37,139 nt of DNA from a virus. The translations under genes were made by a program, and so were the position numbers. Location of the stretch: the IMG/VR virus record IMGVR_UViG_3300024428_000009, positions 1 to 37,139 of that record; one strand, 5' to 3'. Below, in pieces: positions 20,456 to 28,539 of this stretch (its first letter is position 1; the number at the start of each line of letters is the position of its first letter). Under the pieces are notes generated by a model that was not told the DNA's origin, did not search any database, and saw only the letters and a list, made by a program, of their open reading frames with translations.

Positions 20456-23400
20456 TTAGATAATATCGATTGCTTGTGCGGCAATTACTTGCCAACCGTT
20501 TGCACCATAGATCATTGTAACTGAATCATTAACAGCATCCATTGTAATTGATGTACCGTTTGCAAAGGTAGTTGGAGTAATAGTTGCGTTACCGCCGTCT
20601 ACTACCATTACAATTATTTTCATCTGACCTATTGCACCATTTGCCAATGTAAATGTATCTGCGCCAGTTGTTGTAATTTCAGTGTATAATGTTGTTAGGT
20701 TAATTGCACCTGGACCACTAATAGTTTGTCTACTACCAGTAAAGGCACCTGCCGCTGTTAACGGACCTTGTATGATTACTTCACCTGAAGTTGCTCCAGG
20801 TTCAATAGTAATATCTCCAGCCGCTCCAGCACCCTGTTGTATCTTAGTTGTTGATACATAATGAGAAGTACTTACAGATATTGGCCTGTCAACTGAGATC
20901 CAATTTTGAGTGTCATCAAAGTAGAACATTCTCGTACCGTCTTCGTTGTTAAACTCTAATCTGTTATTGTTATTTGTAATGGTTCCTGCTAAAGTGGCAC
21001 CATCATCACTGTAAAATGCTAAATCACCATTGATCTGAGTATCAACTAAACTTAATGATCCATCTACCTGTTGACGATAAATTTCCCAAGTATTAAGATG
21101 TGTTCTATAGAATGTGTATTCATATATGTTTAAAGAATTTATTGCACTTGAAACAGCACCTAAATCTGTTGGCGTCTGTGTAACACCATTAACTTCTATC
21201 GTAGGAATATAAGCAGTACCACCTTGTACTATATGTATTCTTACACGTCTTACTCTTTGTGTACTTGTTTCAAGTCCTGTAAAGTTTGCAACAAGAGCGC
21301 CGCTTGGTGCGTTCCAATAAACGTTCTGTGTGTCAGTTGTATCAATTTCATATGTTCCAGTTGATACGTTTGTGTACAACATTTTTTCTTGAATACCTGG
21401 ACTTGAACGTAATTCTCTTTCAAGTGTTACCGGACTTGCTATTGTAAAAGGTTGTGCCGCATTGGCTACGTTAGCAAGTTTACCATTTGCGTCTACACCA
21501 ACACCATTATTAAATTTAATAACACCTGTACCTGACATGGTAATTGAAGTATCTGATGCAATAGTTAATGCACCTGTTTTGTTTATGTTTGCATTTACTT
21601 CACCAACTATCTGGTTAGCCGTAGCATCGACTAATTTTGATGTACCGTTCGTTCCGTATGCATCACTCATCATCTTGAAGCCTGTGATGTTACCAGCAGT
21701 AATTGTACCTACAGTATCTGTAAAGGTTCCTATCTCAGCGTTAGCAGTTGTTACTTGTGAGTTATTAACTTCTCCTAATACTGTACCTGTGTTACCATCA
21801 ATAACTGTTGAACTGTCATCAATAGCAAACACTGAACCTTTTAGGTCGCCTACAAATCCTTCGCGAGCAAAAATTGGATTATTAATAAATGGTGTTCTCG
21901 CATCAATACCTGTGTTACCATCAATATATACCGTATTTGTTCCATCTGCCTTTGTTCCAATAAAAATATCATTGCCGCCTTCAGCAATTATATTAATTGT
22001 ACCATTTTCTGCAATAAGATTAAGAAACCCTCCAGTTGTAGCGTTTACGTTTATAGTTCCTGTAGAGTTAAGGTTTATACCACTTGTTGTTGTAGCAGTA
22101 TTAAACTGTGATGAAGTTACAGTAAATGGAGTATTACCTACATTAATATCAGCAGTAAGATAACCGTTGACAGCGTCTACAAGTTGTGTGCTGTCATCAG
22201 CAAATACACTACCAGTTATTTCACCGTCGAATGTTCCTTGTAGGTGTCCGTGGAATGTGTTAGCATAGACATTGTCGTATGGCTCACTGCCTCTACCAAT
22301 GTCATTAACACCAAGTGGTGCAAGGTCACGTGTTCTTACTGTACCAGTACCGCTTTCAGTTCTTAGTACAGGATTATCTGTAATCTCAATTATTTCATAG
22401 TATGCTTGAAGTTCAAGTGTAATAGTTCCTGTGTTACCTGAGATGGTAAACACTGCTCTGTATTGTCCGCCACTGTTATCTGCTTCATTGTATAAGTTTG
22501 AAAACTCGTATGGTACACCTGCTACACCTGAAACTGTATCAAGTGTTGTCCAAGTAACACCGTTAAATCTTTGTATACTTGCCGATACTGCTGTTGCAGA
22601 TGTTCCACTATCTAATTGGTAACCTACTGTATATTGCAGTACGCCTTTAGATGGTTTACTGTTAAATGTAAATGTCTTTGTAACAGTGTTAGATGTAATT
22701 TCTCTTTGATCTATTGCAAGTCTAAGTGCATCGCCTACTGTACCAGTACCTAAAAATTCTGATGTTGGAGAAACAAATCCATCTTCAGTTGTACTGCTTG
22801 TGATGTTTCCAACTTCAATGTCTTGTATGTAAAGTTGGTTAGTAGTAATAGCATTTCTTTTTGTTACAGTATGTAACGTATCTATTTCTGCTACTGCAAA
22901 AGAACCGATTTCAATTTCGCTTCCGTTCTTTCTTGTTAGTTGTATACCACCAGCCGCTGATAATTCAACGTGTGTTGTTGCGGCGTTTACATCTGTTAAT
23001 TCTATTTTTGTTGTTCCTGGAGGTACATCTAAATTGTAATCAACATCAATCATCATAATGTCGTTACCAGCAGTGGTTGTTATAGTACCACCCTGTCCAA
23101 CGTTATCGTGTGATCCGTAATAAAATGTTGTTGGTGCTGAATCGTTTAGTTCAAGTCTTATTTTTCTTGTTGTTGCACCTGTGAATCCAAGTTTGTAATT
23201 GGCCTTAGTTACTGCTACATCATCAAGCAAGTAAGTTACACCTGTTTCGTATTCTTCTCCGCTGATAGCACCACTTACAGCACCGTCGGCTGTGTTACTG
23301 AATACCATTGGACTTAGATAACCACCGTATGATGAGTTGGTAGCATCAGTTTGATCAAAAGTATATACTTGACCTTTTTGAAGTGTAAGTGCTTTTTGCT

Positions 23401-23635
23401 CAACACCGTCAAGGTAGTAAGCACCCATTGCCACACCGCCACCTGTATCAAAACCTACTGTAACAGTTATAGTCGCACCTGGACTTACAGTTGGTACATT
23501 CCAACTGATTCCATCACCTCTGCGAATACTTAAACTATCCTGTGTATTATCTGCTTCAAGTGTTTGCTCCAGAGTTGTACCGTCAGGAGAGTAAAGTTTA
23601 ATGTATCTAAATATATCGTAAATTGCTGTGGGCAT
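20456..23635 (-). CDS. Large tail-fibre-like structural protein
   Basis: 1059 residues on the minus strand. ATG at 23635 is preceded by TAGGAAC and a late motif. Thr/Gly/Asn/Asp-rich beta repeats run throughout. Modules such as TGSVFADDSTQLVDAVNG and GSVFAIDDSSTVIDGNTG are also in the fibre at 35556. The C-terminus (VDGGNATITPTTFANGTSIT ... VTMIYGANGWQVIAAQ) is like tail-tip domains of marine phages. Probable host-recognition or side fibre. It is the only large gene on this strand, which hints at exchange or swapping of adhesion modules. Confidence 0.8.
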   Translation of the reverse strand: MPTAIYDIFRYIKLYSPDGTTLEQTLEADNTQDSLSIRRGDGISWNVPTVSPGATITVTVGFDTGGGVAMGAYYLDGVEQKALTLQKGQVYTFDQTDATNSSYGGYLSPMVFSNTADGAVSGAISGEEYETGVTYLLDDVAVTKANYKLGFTGATTRKIRLELNDSAPTTFYYGSHDNVGQGGTITTTAGNDIMMIDVDYNLDVPPGTTKIELTDVNAATTHVELSAAGGIQLTRKNGSEIEIGSFAVAEIDTLHTVTKRNAITTNQLYIQDIEVGNITSSTTEDGFVSPTSEFLGTGTVGDALRLAIDQREITSNTVTKTFTFNSKPSKGVLQYTVGYQLDSGTSATAVSASIQRFNGVTWTTLDTVSGVAGVPYEFSNLYNEADNSGGQYRAVFTISGNTGTITLELQAYYEIIEITDNPVLRTESGTGTVRTRDLAPLGVNDIGRGSEPYDNVYANTFHGHLQGTFDGEITGSVFADDSTQLVDAVNGYLTADINVGNTPFTVTSSQFNTATTTSGINLNSTGTINVNATTGGFLNLIAENGTINIIAEGGNDIFIGTKADGTNTVYIDGNTGIDARTPFINNPIFAREGFVGDLKGSVFAIDDSSTVIDGNTGTVLGEVNNSQVTTANAEIGTFTDTVGTITAGNITGFKMMSDAYGTNGTSKLVDATANQIVGEVNANINKTGALTIASDTSITMSGTGVIKFNNGVGVDANGKLANVANAAQPFTIASPVTLERELRSSPGIQEKMLYTNVSTGTYEIDTTDTQNVYWNAPSGALVANFTGLETSTQRVRRVRIHIVQGGTAYIPTIEVNGVTQTPTDLGAVSSAINSLNIYEYTFYRTHLNTWEIYRQQVDGSLSLVDTQINGDLAFYSDDGATLAGTITNNNNRLEFNNEDGTRMFYFDDTQNWISVDRPISVSTSHYVSTTKIQQGAGAAGDITIEPGATSGEVIIQGPLTAAGAFTGSRQTISGPGAINLTTLYTEITTTGADTFTLANGAIGQMKIIVMVVDGGNATITPTTFANGTSITMDAVNDSVTMIYGANGWQVIAAQAIDII

Positions 23636-23660
23636 ACCAGTATTGTTCCTATTAACAGTA

Positions 23661-23675
23661 GTATTTATTAAATAT
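23661..23675. promoter_or_regulatory. Back-to-back divergent late motifs
   Basis: The minus strand has ATAAATAC (23661-23668), giving a leader of about 20 bases to the ATG at 23635. The plus strand has TTAAATAT (23668-23675), four bases before the ATG at 23680. The two share one base. Confidence 0.45.
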
Positions 23676-23679
23676 TCGT

Positions 23680-24279
23680 ATGTTAGTAGTAGGCAACGGA
23701 GAAAGCCGTAAAGGCATTGTATTAGACCATATTGACGTTCCTAAGGTAGGCTGTAATGCTATTTTCAGGGAAGCAAAAGTACTTCATATTGTGTGTTGTG
23801 ATCAACGCATGGCTCAAGAAGCAGTTAATAACTTCGTAAACTTGAAGTCAGGTATTTGGACACGTTTAGATTGGTTAGAACATTTTAGAGGTAAACACAA
23901 TGTAAATTGTGTTCCTGGTCTGTGGTATGCAACAGACGAAAAAAGAGATCAACCATTTCATTGGGGTAGTGGATCGTATGCAGTATTAATTGCTTGTATG
24001 CAATCAGCACCTAATGACACAGTTGACTTATTAGGTTTTGACCTTTATGGTATTGATAAAAAAGTAAACAATATGTACAAAGGTTCACGTAACTATGCAG
24101 ATGCAGATTCAAAAGAGATTGATCCAAGTTTTTGGATACACCAAATAGGCAAATGTATGGAACACTACTCACACAAAAAATTTAGAGTATTCAATAAAGA
24201 AGGTTGGGAAATGCCTGACAAATGGAAACTTGATAATGTAGAGTTTCATAATATAACGGAACTTACAAATGTCTTATAA
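23680..24279 (+). CDS. Rossmann-like unknown (sialyltransferase/MptE-like start)
   Basis: 199 residues. MLVVGNGESRKGIVLDHIDV resembles the nucleotide-sugar or pyrophosphate-binding start of DUF115/MptE-like and some sialyltransferase-like proteins (VGNGPS). Later come VGCNAIFRE, LHIVCCDQRMAQEAV, VDLLGFDLYG, and a His/Trp-rich FWIHQIGKCMEHYSHKKF. A glycan-modifying role is possible, given the glycosyltransferase nearby. Overlaps the next gene by 11 bases. Low certainty of function. Confidence 0.55.
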   Translation: MLVVGNGESRKGIVLDHIDVPKVGCNAIFREAKVLHIVCCDQRMAQEAVNNFVNLKSGIWTRLDWLEHFRGKHNVNCVPGLWYATDEKRDQPFHWGSGSYAVLIACMQSAPNDTVDLLGFDLYGIDKKVNNMYKGSRNYADADSKEIDPSFWIHQIGKCMEHYSHKKFRVFNKEGWEMPDKWKLDNVEFHNITELTNVL

Positions 24280-24913
24280 TCAAGAAAACCTATCGTTATT
24301 TCCTACCCTTGTAAGTGCATTTGATCTAACTGGTCATTCCGAAATAAGCACATGCCTTGATATAATCAATAGTCACGAAACTGGAGACCATGCATTAATA
24401 ATTGGTGGTAAAAGCAGTTTCATTAAAGGCGATGAAGAATTTTTGTTCAAACCTGAACTTGCAAAATTAAGAGCAGATATACAAAACTGCATTGACTTGT
24501 ATTGTAAGACAGCAGGACTTGAAGAATCCATTTTAGGAACGAGTTGGTTTAACGTAATGGAAGAAGGCGGACAAGTAGATAAACATAGACACGAAGGTAG
24601 TGTTGTTAGCGGAGCATTTTATCCGCATGTTGCTGACGATAGTTGTCCGTTAATTTTTGAATCACCATTACGTCCTTTAAGAATGAACGATGTTTTTGAA
24701 CAACAAAATCCTTACAGTAGTTATTTTGCAAGTTGTAAACCAAGATCAGGTTTGCTATTGATCTTTCCAAGTTGGCTTGAACATAGAACTGATCCAAATA
24801 CATCATCAAAGAGAATCACAGTAAGTTTTAACACTATGCGTAAGAAATTGATTCCTCTTGTTGCCGCGAAGATGCATCATTATGGTAATTTTCCGGTTGA
24901 CAAACAGGAATAG
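24269..24913 (+). CDS. 2OG-Fe(II) oxygenase (TIGR02466-like)
   Basis: 214 residues. Family layout: LSLFPTLVSAFDL at the N-terminus, SWFNVMEEGGQVDKHRHEGS (His106, His108), VVSGAFYPH, LIFESP, then LLLIFPSWLEHRTDPN (His172) and KRITVSFNT (Arg182). The iron and 2-oxoglutarate residues are present. A protein or small-molecule hydroxylase; substrate unknown. The next sigma70 promoter overlaps its 3' end. Confidence 0.82.
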   Translation: MSYNQENLSLFPTLVSAFDLTGHSEISTCLDIINSHETGDHALIIGGKSSFIKGDEEFLFKPELAKLRADIQNCIDLYCKTAGLEESILGTSWFNVMEEGGQVDKHRHEGSVVSGAFYPHVADDSCPLIFESPLRPLRMNDVFEQQNPYSSYFASCKPRSGLLLIFPSWLEHRTDPNTSSKRITVSFNTMRKKLIPLVAAKMHHYGNFPVDKQE

Positions 24914-24925
24914 ATATTATATAAT
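24897..24925 (+). promoter_or_regulatory. Sigma70 promoter TTGACA-N17-TATAAT
   Basis: Perfect -35 (24897-24902) inside the end of the upstream gene, -10 at 24920-24925. Predicted start near 24932, leaving a leader of about 68 bases before the QueD-like gene. Confidence 0.85.
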
Positions 24926-24942
24926 TAGTGTTATGTTTAACA

Positions 24943-24978
24943 AAGGACTTGGCGTCAACCCTTCTAATTCTGCCGCCA
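24943..24978 (+). promoter_or_regulatory. Possible pseudoknot leader of queD-like gene
   Basis: AAGG (24943-24946) can pair with CCTT (24960-24963), and TGGCG (24950-24954) with CGCCA (24974-24978). The two stems interleave, as in an H-type pseudoknot. It lies 10 bases before the AGGAG ribosome site. The first stem is short, so this is tentative. It does not match the preQ1 consensus sequences I remember. Confidence 0.35.
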
Positions 24979-24999
24979 TTATTAATATAGGAGATAATA

Positions 25000-25449
25000 A
25001 TGGGAAAACATTATAGTACAAAACATTACGGACACAATATAGGACTGTCGGCAGTCTTTAGACAACCAAATGCAGATCATTCACACTGCCATTTGTTGCA
25101 TGGATATTCATTAGCATTTACATTTACTTTTGGTTGCGATGAATTGGATAACAAAAACTGGGCAGTAGACTTTGGTGGACTAAAACAAATCAAAGCATGG
25201 CTTGAAGATCATTTCGATCATAAAGTAGCAGTTGACATCAACGATCCACACATGGATAAGATGAAAGAACTTGAATCACTTGACCTTGCAGAGATTAGAG
25301 TCTTTGATGGTGTTGGTGCAGAAAAGTTTGCCGAACACGCATTTAACTTTGCAGACAAATTGATTAGAGAACAAAGCAATAATCGTTGTTATGTTGTAAA
25401 AGTTGAATGTGCAGAACACGGCGCCAACTCAGCAATTTACGAAGGATAG
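25000..25449 (+). CDS. queD: QueD / 6-pyruvoyl-tetrahydropterin synthase-like protein
   Basis: 149 residues, the family length. Conserved parts: GLSAVFRQ (cf. FEAAHRL), SHCHLLHGYSL (cf. CGRLHGHSF, Cys30), NWAVDFGGLKQIKAWLEDHFDHK (catalytic Asp-His region), and AEKFAEHAFNFADK. However, two of the three usual zinc His are changed: Phe20 for the first, Tyr36 for the last of HGH. His27 and His29 nearby could substitute. QueD makes 6-carboxytetrahydropterin for 7-deazaguanine (preQ) synthesis. The phage protein may be altered in substrate. It has its own sigma70 promoter and AGGAG site. Confidence 0.78.
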   Translation: MGKHYSTKHYGHNIGLSAVFRQPNADHSHCHLLHGYSLAFTFTFGCDELDNKNWAVDFGGLKQIKAWLEDHFDHKVAVDINDPHMDKMKELESLDLAEIRVFDGVGAEKFAEHAFNFADKLIREQSNNRCYVVKVECAEHGANSAIYEG

Positions 25450-25453
25450 TTTA

Positions 25454-26152
25454 ATGAAGAACTATGTTGTATGCCTGAAGTGGGGCGACAAGTATAGTGC
25501 GGAATATGTAAATGTGTTAGCCAACATGGTTAGCAGAAATACCACTGTACCTTACGAGTTTGTTTGTTTTACAGACAACAGTAATGGTATTCAACCAGGA
25601 GTAAGAGTTTTACCAGTACCTAAACTACCTGTAACAGGTTGGTGGTACAAGCCTTACTTCTTTAGTCCACAGTTACCTATCAAAGGAAACATACTTTATT
25701 TTGATCTTGATGTTATTATTTTTAGAAACATTGATAACTTGTTTACATATAATCCAGATAAGTTTTGTATCATACGTGACTTTAATAGACACATAAGACA
25801 AGATTGGAAGAAGATGAATTCAAGTGTTTGGCGTATGAAGTCAGGCACACAAGATCATGTATGGACAAATTTTGAAAAAGATAACTTTGTTGTAACCAAA
25901 AGGTTACATGGAGACCAAGATTGGATATACAGTCAGGTACGTGATAATTTTTGTTTTTGGCCAGATGAATGGATACAAAGTTACAAATGGGAAATGCGTA
26001 ACAAACCACCTATGAGTAGGATTAACGGAGTACGTAATTTTAATGTACCCGGCGAACCAATTATCAAACCCGAAACAAGTGTAGCCGTGTTTCATGGCGA
26101 GCCACACCCTCATAATAGTGTAGATCAATGGTGTAAAGATAATTGGAAATAA
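25454..26152 (+). CDS. Glycosyltransferase (GT-A fold, GT8-like)
   Basis: 232 residues from ATG 25454. An in-frame upstream start at 25403 would overlap queD. GT-A landmarks: YVVCLKWGDKYSAEYVNVL, FVCFTDN, KPYFFSP, then NILYFDLDVIIFRNID with the DxD metal motif (Asp84, Asp86), and HGDQDWIYSQV followed by AVFHGEPHPHN near the C-terminus. It probably moves a sugar from a nucleotide-sugar to a phage or host surface glycan. Cytoplasmic. Follows queD by four bases in one operon. Confidence 0.8.
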   Translation: MKNYVVCLKWGDKYSAEYVNVLANMVSRNTTVPYEFVCFTDNSNGIQPGVRVLPVPKLPVTGWWYKPYFFSPQLPIKGNILYFDLDVIIFRNIDNLFTYNPDKFCIIRDFNRHIRQDWKKMNSSVWRMKSGTQDHVWTNFEKDNFVVTKRLHGDQDWIYSQVRDNFCFWPDEWIQSYKWEMRNKPPMSRINGVRNFNVPGEPIIKPETSVAVFHGEPHPHNSVDQWCKDNWK

Positions 26153-26154
26153 AC

Positions 26155-26183
26155 TTGACATTTAATAATAAAGATTGTATAAT
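26155..26183 (+). promoter_or_regulatory. Sigma70 promoter TTGACA-N17-TATAAT
   Basis: TTGACA (26155-26160) and TATAAT (26178-26183). Six bases separate the -10 from the ATG at 26190, so the transcript would start on the start codon. Confidence 0.85.
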
Positions 26184-26189
26184 ATAACT

Positions 26190-27275
26190 ATGAATAAGAG
26201 AATCGGCTTTGCCTGCAAATACATGCACCCTGATCAGACTCAGAAGAAAAAACTTCTTGAGGAGATTCAGCGTCCACTCAACACAAGAAGTACAACAGTA
26301 CAATGGTTGAACAGGCAAACAAGAGAAGTTGCCGAGCAACGACTGTGGGACATTATGGTTCACAACATACAGTCGTATATGAATTTGATTTCTTATGTAG
26401 GAGGTTTACCTAATGAACTTAGAATGGTACGTCTTGGTAGTGATGTTCTCCCTGTTTACACTCAGTCTGATTGGTCTTATTTCTGGCGCAAGCCTGATGT
26501 ACGTGACTATTGTGCGAAAAACTTTGCGAACGTGGGTAAACGTGCGAGAGACTTGGATGTTCGTCTTAGTATGCATCCTGGTCAGTTTACTGTCCTGGCA
26601 AGTGATAACCCAGATATCGTAAATAGAAGTATAGAGGAGTTTGAATATCATGTTGATTGCATCAGATGGATGGGCTACGGCCAACAATTCCAAGACTTTA
26701 AATGTAATGTCCACATATCAGGCAGGCAAGGTCCAGCCGGTATCATCAATGCTCTCCCAAGATTATCTCAAGAGGCGAGAAACGTTATTACGATCGAGAA
26801 CGACGAAATGTCGTGGGGCATCGATGCGTCACTCGAACTTGAAAAACATGTCGCACTCGTACTTGACATACACCATCACTGGGTGCGTACAGGTGAATAC
26901 ATACAACCCTCCGACGATAGATATCATCGCGTAGTTGACAGTTGGCGTGGTGTACGTCCTGTTATCCATTACAGTGTTTCACGTGAAGACTTACTTGTAG
27001 GACATGATCCTGACGTATTACCTAACATGGACGAACTACTTGAACAAGGCTTTAAGAAAGCAAAACTACGAGCTCATAGCGATATGATGTGGAATAACGC
27101 AGTAAATGACTGGGCTCTACAGTTTAACAACTCTGCAGACATTATGGTAGAGTCTAAACACAAAAACCTTGCTTCGCAGAAACTGTTAGAACATAAGGTA
27201 AATACAGTATGCGATTTAAACAACTTCAAAACTGTGAACGTACCAAAGCAAGAACTTGTCAGTGCGAAAGCCTAA
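26190..27275 (+). CDS. uvsE: UV damage endonuclease UvsE/UVDE
   Basis: 361 residues from ATG 26190; TTG 26175 in frame lies within the -10 region. TIM-barrel UVDE landmarks: [28 protein letters not shown] (His129), [50 protein letters not shown] and [10 protein letters not shown]. The metal-binding His/Glu/Asp are in place. It nicks DNA 5' of UV photoproducts to start repair, useful in sunlit surface water. Its end overlaps the SOD gene by 67 bases. Confidence 0.93.
   Translation: MNKRIGFACKYMHPDQTQKKKLLEEIQRPLNTRSTTVQWLNRQTREVAEQRLWDIMVHNIQSYMNLISYVGGLPNELRMVRLGSDVLPVYTQSDWSYFWRKPDVRDYCAKNFANVGKRARDLDVRLSMHPGQFTVLASDNPDIVNRSIEEFEYHVDCIRWMGYGQQFQDFKCNVHISGRQGPAGIINALPRLSQEARNVITIENDEMSWGIDASLELEKHVALVLDIHHHWVRTGEYIQPSDDRYHRVVDSWRGVRPVIHYSVSREDLLVGHDPDVLPNMDELLEQGFKKAKLRAHSDMMWNNAVNDWALQFNNSADIMVESKHKNLASQKLLEHKVNTVCDLNNFKTVNVPKQELVSAKA
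27198..27205 (+). promoter_or_regulatory. Late promoter motif GTAAATAC
   Basis: GTAAATAC inside the end of uvsE, three bases before the ATG at 27209. TAAATACAGTATG here is identical to that at 506-518. Confidence 0.5.
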
Positions 27276-27763
27276 GAAAACTATCCGAAGCAGAAGACGA
27301 TAAAGTTGTAGCCGTTTGTGACTTAGTCCATTCGGACACTGTTAAGGGAACAATTTTCTTTATGCAAGGCCCAGGCACTGCTACTCTTATAAAGGGTAAG
27401 ATAACTGGGTTAACTGAAGGTGAACATGGATTTCATGTACACGAATTTGGCGATCTATCAAACGGGTGTGAGAGTGCAGGCGGGCATTACAATCCAGACG
27501 GGGTAGAGCATGGAGATCTCAAAAATGGCCATGTGGGTGATTTAGGAAATATCACAGCCAACTCTGACGGGATATCAGAGTTTACAATTAAAGCAGAACG
27601 TATTGATTTAATTGGCGAACGTAGTATTATTGGTAGAGCAATAGTAGTACACGAAGACACAGATGACTTAGGAAAAGGCGGAGACGCTGAATCGTTGAAA
27701 ACCGGAAACGCAGGTGAAAGATTGGCTTGCGGGGTAATTACTCTTACAAACGGAGAAAAATAA
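27209..27763 (+). CDS. sodC: Cu/Zn superoxide dismutase
   Basis: 184 residues from ATG 27209. All metal ligands are present: His76 and His78 (GFHVHEFGD), His93, His101, His108, Asp111 and His148. So are active-site Arg171 and the Cys87/Cys174 disulfide pair. The first 30 residues are basic and Cys-containing with no signal peptide, unlike periplasmic SodC. It converts superoxide to peroxide. The late motif before it suggests expression with virion genes; packaging in the particle is possible, as in chlorovirus SOD. The stop overlaps the next ATG (TAATG). Confidence 0.92.
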   Translation: MRFKQLQNCERTKARTCQCESLRKLSEAEDDKVVAVCDLVHSDTVKGTIFFMQGPGTATLIKGKITGLTEGEHGFHVHEFGDLSNGCESAGGHYNPDGVEHGDLKNGHVGDLGNITANSDGISEFTIKAERIDLIGERSIIGRAIVVHEDTDDLGKGGDAESLKTGNAGERLACGVITLTNGEK

Positions 27764-28014
27764 TGATATCATTTTTAAAATCACTTTTTGGTGCAGGAGA
27801 GAAAAAGACATTGAAACTTTCAGACCACGTGGCTAATAAGAAGCCAAAGTCAGCACCTTTAATTTTGGTTCCATCAAAGGCAGATATGTCTAAGATGACA
27901 AAATCAAAATTAGAAGAGATGGGAAGAACTCACGGCATTGAGTTAGACAAACGTCTTACAAAAGACAAACTTGTAACTCAATTACGTAAGCACATGAACG
28001 CAAAAAACAAGTAA
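27763..28014 (+). CDS. Small protein with SAP/HeH-like helix-extended-helix domain
   Basis: 83 residues from ATG 27763 (GGAGAAAAA upstream). Amphipathic N-terminus [10 protein letters not shown], a Lys-rich middle, and C-terminal KSKLEEMGRTHGIELDKRLT then KDKLVTQLRKHM. This matches the SAP/HeH/Rho-N helix-extended-helix pattern used to bind DNA or RNA. Function is unknown. Confidence 0.65.
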   Translation: MISFLKSLFGAGEKKTLKLSDHVANKKPKSAPLILVPSKADMSKMTKSKLEEMGRTHGIELDKRLTKDKLVTQLRKHMNAKNK

Positions 28015-28025
28015 GGAGAAACTAA

Positions 28026-28187
28026 ATGAAAAATTGGATTCAAAAAAGACTTGACGAAAGAACTTCTTGGGATGGCGCAATGCTTATCGCAGTAGGAGTT
28101 ATTGTCCTTATAGCAGGACCATTTGCTAAATTGGCGGCATACGCGGCTATTGGTTATGGTGCTTGGACTATTTGGAAATCAGAATAA
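28026..28187 (+). CDS. 53-residue membrane protein
   Basis: ATG 28026 with AAGGAG upstream. Sequence: MKNWIQKRLDERTSWDGAM, then a hydrophobic LIAVGVIVLIAGPF and a second hydrophobic stretch AAYAAIGYGAWTIW, ending KSE. Two short transmembrane segments. I recall close relatives in marine phages. Ends one base from the convergent gene. Confidence 0.65.
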   Translation: MKNWIQKRLDERTSWDGAMLIAVGVIVLIAGPFAKLAAYAAIGYGAWTIWKSE

Positions 28188-28475
28188 TTATAATTGATCA
28201 ATTGTAAGTAAACCATCTACGGTAGTGTTTAGTTTGCGCCTTTGTTCTGCACCTTTCTTTTGTGCAAAACGTTTAGGATCGCATTCTGGACACACGTGGT
28301 TATAGGCGTTATCTAAACGTTTAGGATCTACTTGTCCTTTGTCACGTTTAAATTCTTCGTGGCAGTTATCACATTCAAATATAATTACAGTCTTTACACG
28401 CTTGTATGAATGTGGCTTACCCTTTTTAGACTTACGGCTATACCATTTGACTTCTTGTTCTGTTCTACTAAACAT
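28188..28475 (-). CDS. Zinc-ribbon protein
   Basis: 95 residues on the minus strand. CDNC and CPEC (the CxxC pairs of a zinc ribbon) are separated by about 30 residues that include KRDKGQVDPKRL. A basic N-terminal (WYSRKSKKGKPHSYKRVK) and a Lys/Arg-rich segment after the second CxxC fit nucleic-acid binding. Similar proteins occur in cyanomyophages and are annotated as hypothetical, from memory. The ATG is four bases from a late motif on the same strand. Confidence 0.7.
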   Translation of the reverse strand: MFSRTEQEVKWYSRKSKKGKPHSYKRVKTVIIFECDNCHEEFKRDKGQVDPKRLDNAYNHVCPECDPKRFAQKKGAEQRRKLNTTVDGLLTIDQL

Positions 28476-28479
28476 ACAA

Positions 28480-28487
28480 GTATTTAC
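28480..28487 (-). promoter_or_regulatory. Late promoter motif GTAAATAC (minus)
   Basis: GTAAATAC on the minus strand, followed by TTGT and the ATG at 28475. Confidence 0.45.
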
Positions 28488-28515
28488 CTATTTACATTCG
28501 GATTATAAAATATAA

Positions 28516-28523
28516 ACTAAATA
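28516..28523 (+). promoter_or_regulatory. Late promoter motif ACTAAATA
   Basis: ACTAAATA, 16 bases before the ATG at 28540, with TAAGGAA as ribosome site. Confidence 0.45.
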
Positions 28524-28539
28524 ATAGTAAGGAAACAAA

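Noticed and set aside
24943-24978. Assignment as a known preQ1 riboswitch
   Set aside because: The A-rich tail and loop residues of preQ1-I, and the stem sequences I remember for preQ1-II, are missing; only a generic pseudoknot is kept.
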